Assembly (NCBI GenBank): GCA_903933765.1
Contig: CAIZLI010000123.1
Coordinates: 1-11,639 of the forward strand
DNA: 11,639 nucleotides
Source of the DNA: an uncultured Bacteroidota bacterium
GTDB taxonomy: Bacteria > Bacteroidota > Bacteroidia > Chitinophagales > Chitinophagaceae
Reading direction: 5' to 3'
The translations under genes were made by a program, and so were the position numbers. The notes under the pieces are model-generated. The model worked only from the letters and a program-made list of their open reading frames with translations. It was not told the DNA's origin and made no database searches. Below are positions 11,476 through 11,639 of this stretch, piece after piece. Each line of letters opens with the position of its first letter. The stretch's first letter is position 1.

Positions 11476-11639
11476 TTAAGCTTGATATTCTCCAAAGATA
11501 TTTCTAAGCACATCCGAAATTTCGCCTAAAGTACAGTTTGCTTCTACAGCTGCAATCACTGGTGGCATGATATTCTGTCCAGCTTTAACCGCTTCTGCAA
11601 TTGTTGTCAAGCAGTTTTGTGCAATTGCATTGTCACGAT
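11476..11639 (-). CDS. B12-dependent acyl-CoA mutase (methylmalonyl-CoA mutase family), large-subunit C-terminus, partial
   Basis: The last 53 residues of a minus-strand gene whose 5' part lies beyond the right edge; the stop is TAA (complement of 11476-11478). The fragment RDNAIAQNCL...AVKAGQNIMPPVIAAV...CTLGEISDVLRNIFGEYQA matches the end of the substrate-binding barrel domain of methylmalonyl-CoA mutase (NLMP..I.A....AT.GEISDALR..FGEY). The chain stops right after FGEY, so no C-terminal cobalamin-binding domain follows. That layout is seen in mutases with a separate B12 subunit (archaeal type, isobutyryl-CoA mutase IcmA and related). Which acyl-CoA it rearranges cannot be told from this piece. 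Confidence 0.8.
   Translation of the reverse strand, partial: RDNAIAQNCLTTIAEAVKAGQNIMPPVIAAVEANCTLGEISDVLRNIFGEYQA

Noticed and set aside
11493..11500. TATCTTTG on the minus strand, a possible promoter for the M20 gene
   Set aside because: It matches the -7 consensus, but it lies within the conserved mutase coding end (the Asn-Ile-Phe-Gly codons), and no TTG lies 20 nt upstream.
1..11639. Mobile elements, prophage, CRISPR arrays, toxin-antitoxin or other defence genes, tRNA or rRNA genes
   Set aside because: No transposase, integrase, spaced direct repeats, clover-leaf or rRNA-like sequence was seen; the genes are core metabolic and housekeeping families with uniform composition.

Overview
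This is a gene-dense, AT-rich chromosomal window with the marks of a Bacteroidetes genome, most likely a member of the Chitinophagaceae or a close relative. Four lines of evidence support this. Several intergenic regions carry the Bacteroidetes sigma-factor promoter (TTTG or TTG, 20 nt, TAnnTTTG). Shine-Dalgarno sequences are essentially absent. The ribosomal protein L31 is the zinc-free type B. The Lgt carries the signature GRIGCQISGDGDWG and a long periplasmic insert, which I recall from this phylum. I see no phage, insertion sequence, CRISPR array, tRNA or rRNA, and no stretch over 300 bases without a gene.

Layout, left to right. (1) The end of rplT (L20) and its terminator. (2) A fold-III arginine decarboxylase (273-1709). 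(3) A single-gene unit for a bacilliredoxin (1839-2255), with its own promoter and terminator. (4) lgt (2370-3524), then yajQ (3581-4069). (5) rpmE2 (4193-4444), whose promoter is interleaved with an inverted repeat, followed by a strong terminator. (6) A plus-strand run of four closely spaced genes, probably an operon: bshB1 (bacillithiol deacetylase), aguB, aguA and an AmiD-like peptidoglycan amidase lipoprotein (4577-8151). (7) An acyl-CoA dehydrogenase (8269-9423) with a near-perfect promoter that has a 14-bp perfect palindrome in its spacer. (8) yggS (9465-10145), on an almost leaderless transcript. (9) On the minus strand, a secreted M20-family amidohydrolase (10147-11439), convergent with yggS, and upstream of it the 3' end of a B12-dependent acyl-CoA mutase large subunit (11476 to the window edge).

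Two pathways stand out. The arginine decarboxylase, AguA and AguB together form a complete arginine to agmatine to N-carbamoylputrescine to putrescine route. BshB1 and the bacilliredoxin belong to bacillithiol synthesis and bacillithiol-linked redox repair. Lgt modifies lipoproteins, and the AmiD-like protein is itself a predicted lipoprotein. The mutase fragment and the acyl-CoA dehydrogenase fit acyl-CoA catabolism, although they lie in separate transcription units.

I found no undescribed multi-gene system. The most interesting unexplained signals are regulatory: inverted repeats placed exactly in the 20-nt promoter spacers of the acyl-CoA dehydrogenase and rpmE2 genes, and a competing pairing between the yajQ stop-codon region and the rpmE2 promoter hairpin. 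All functional calls come from reading the sequence and from remembered family features; no database search was run.
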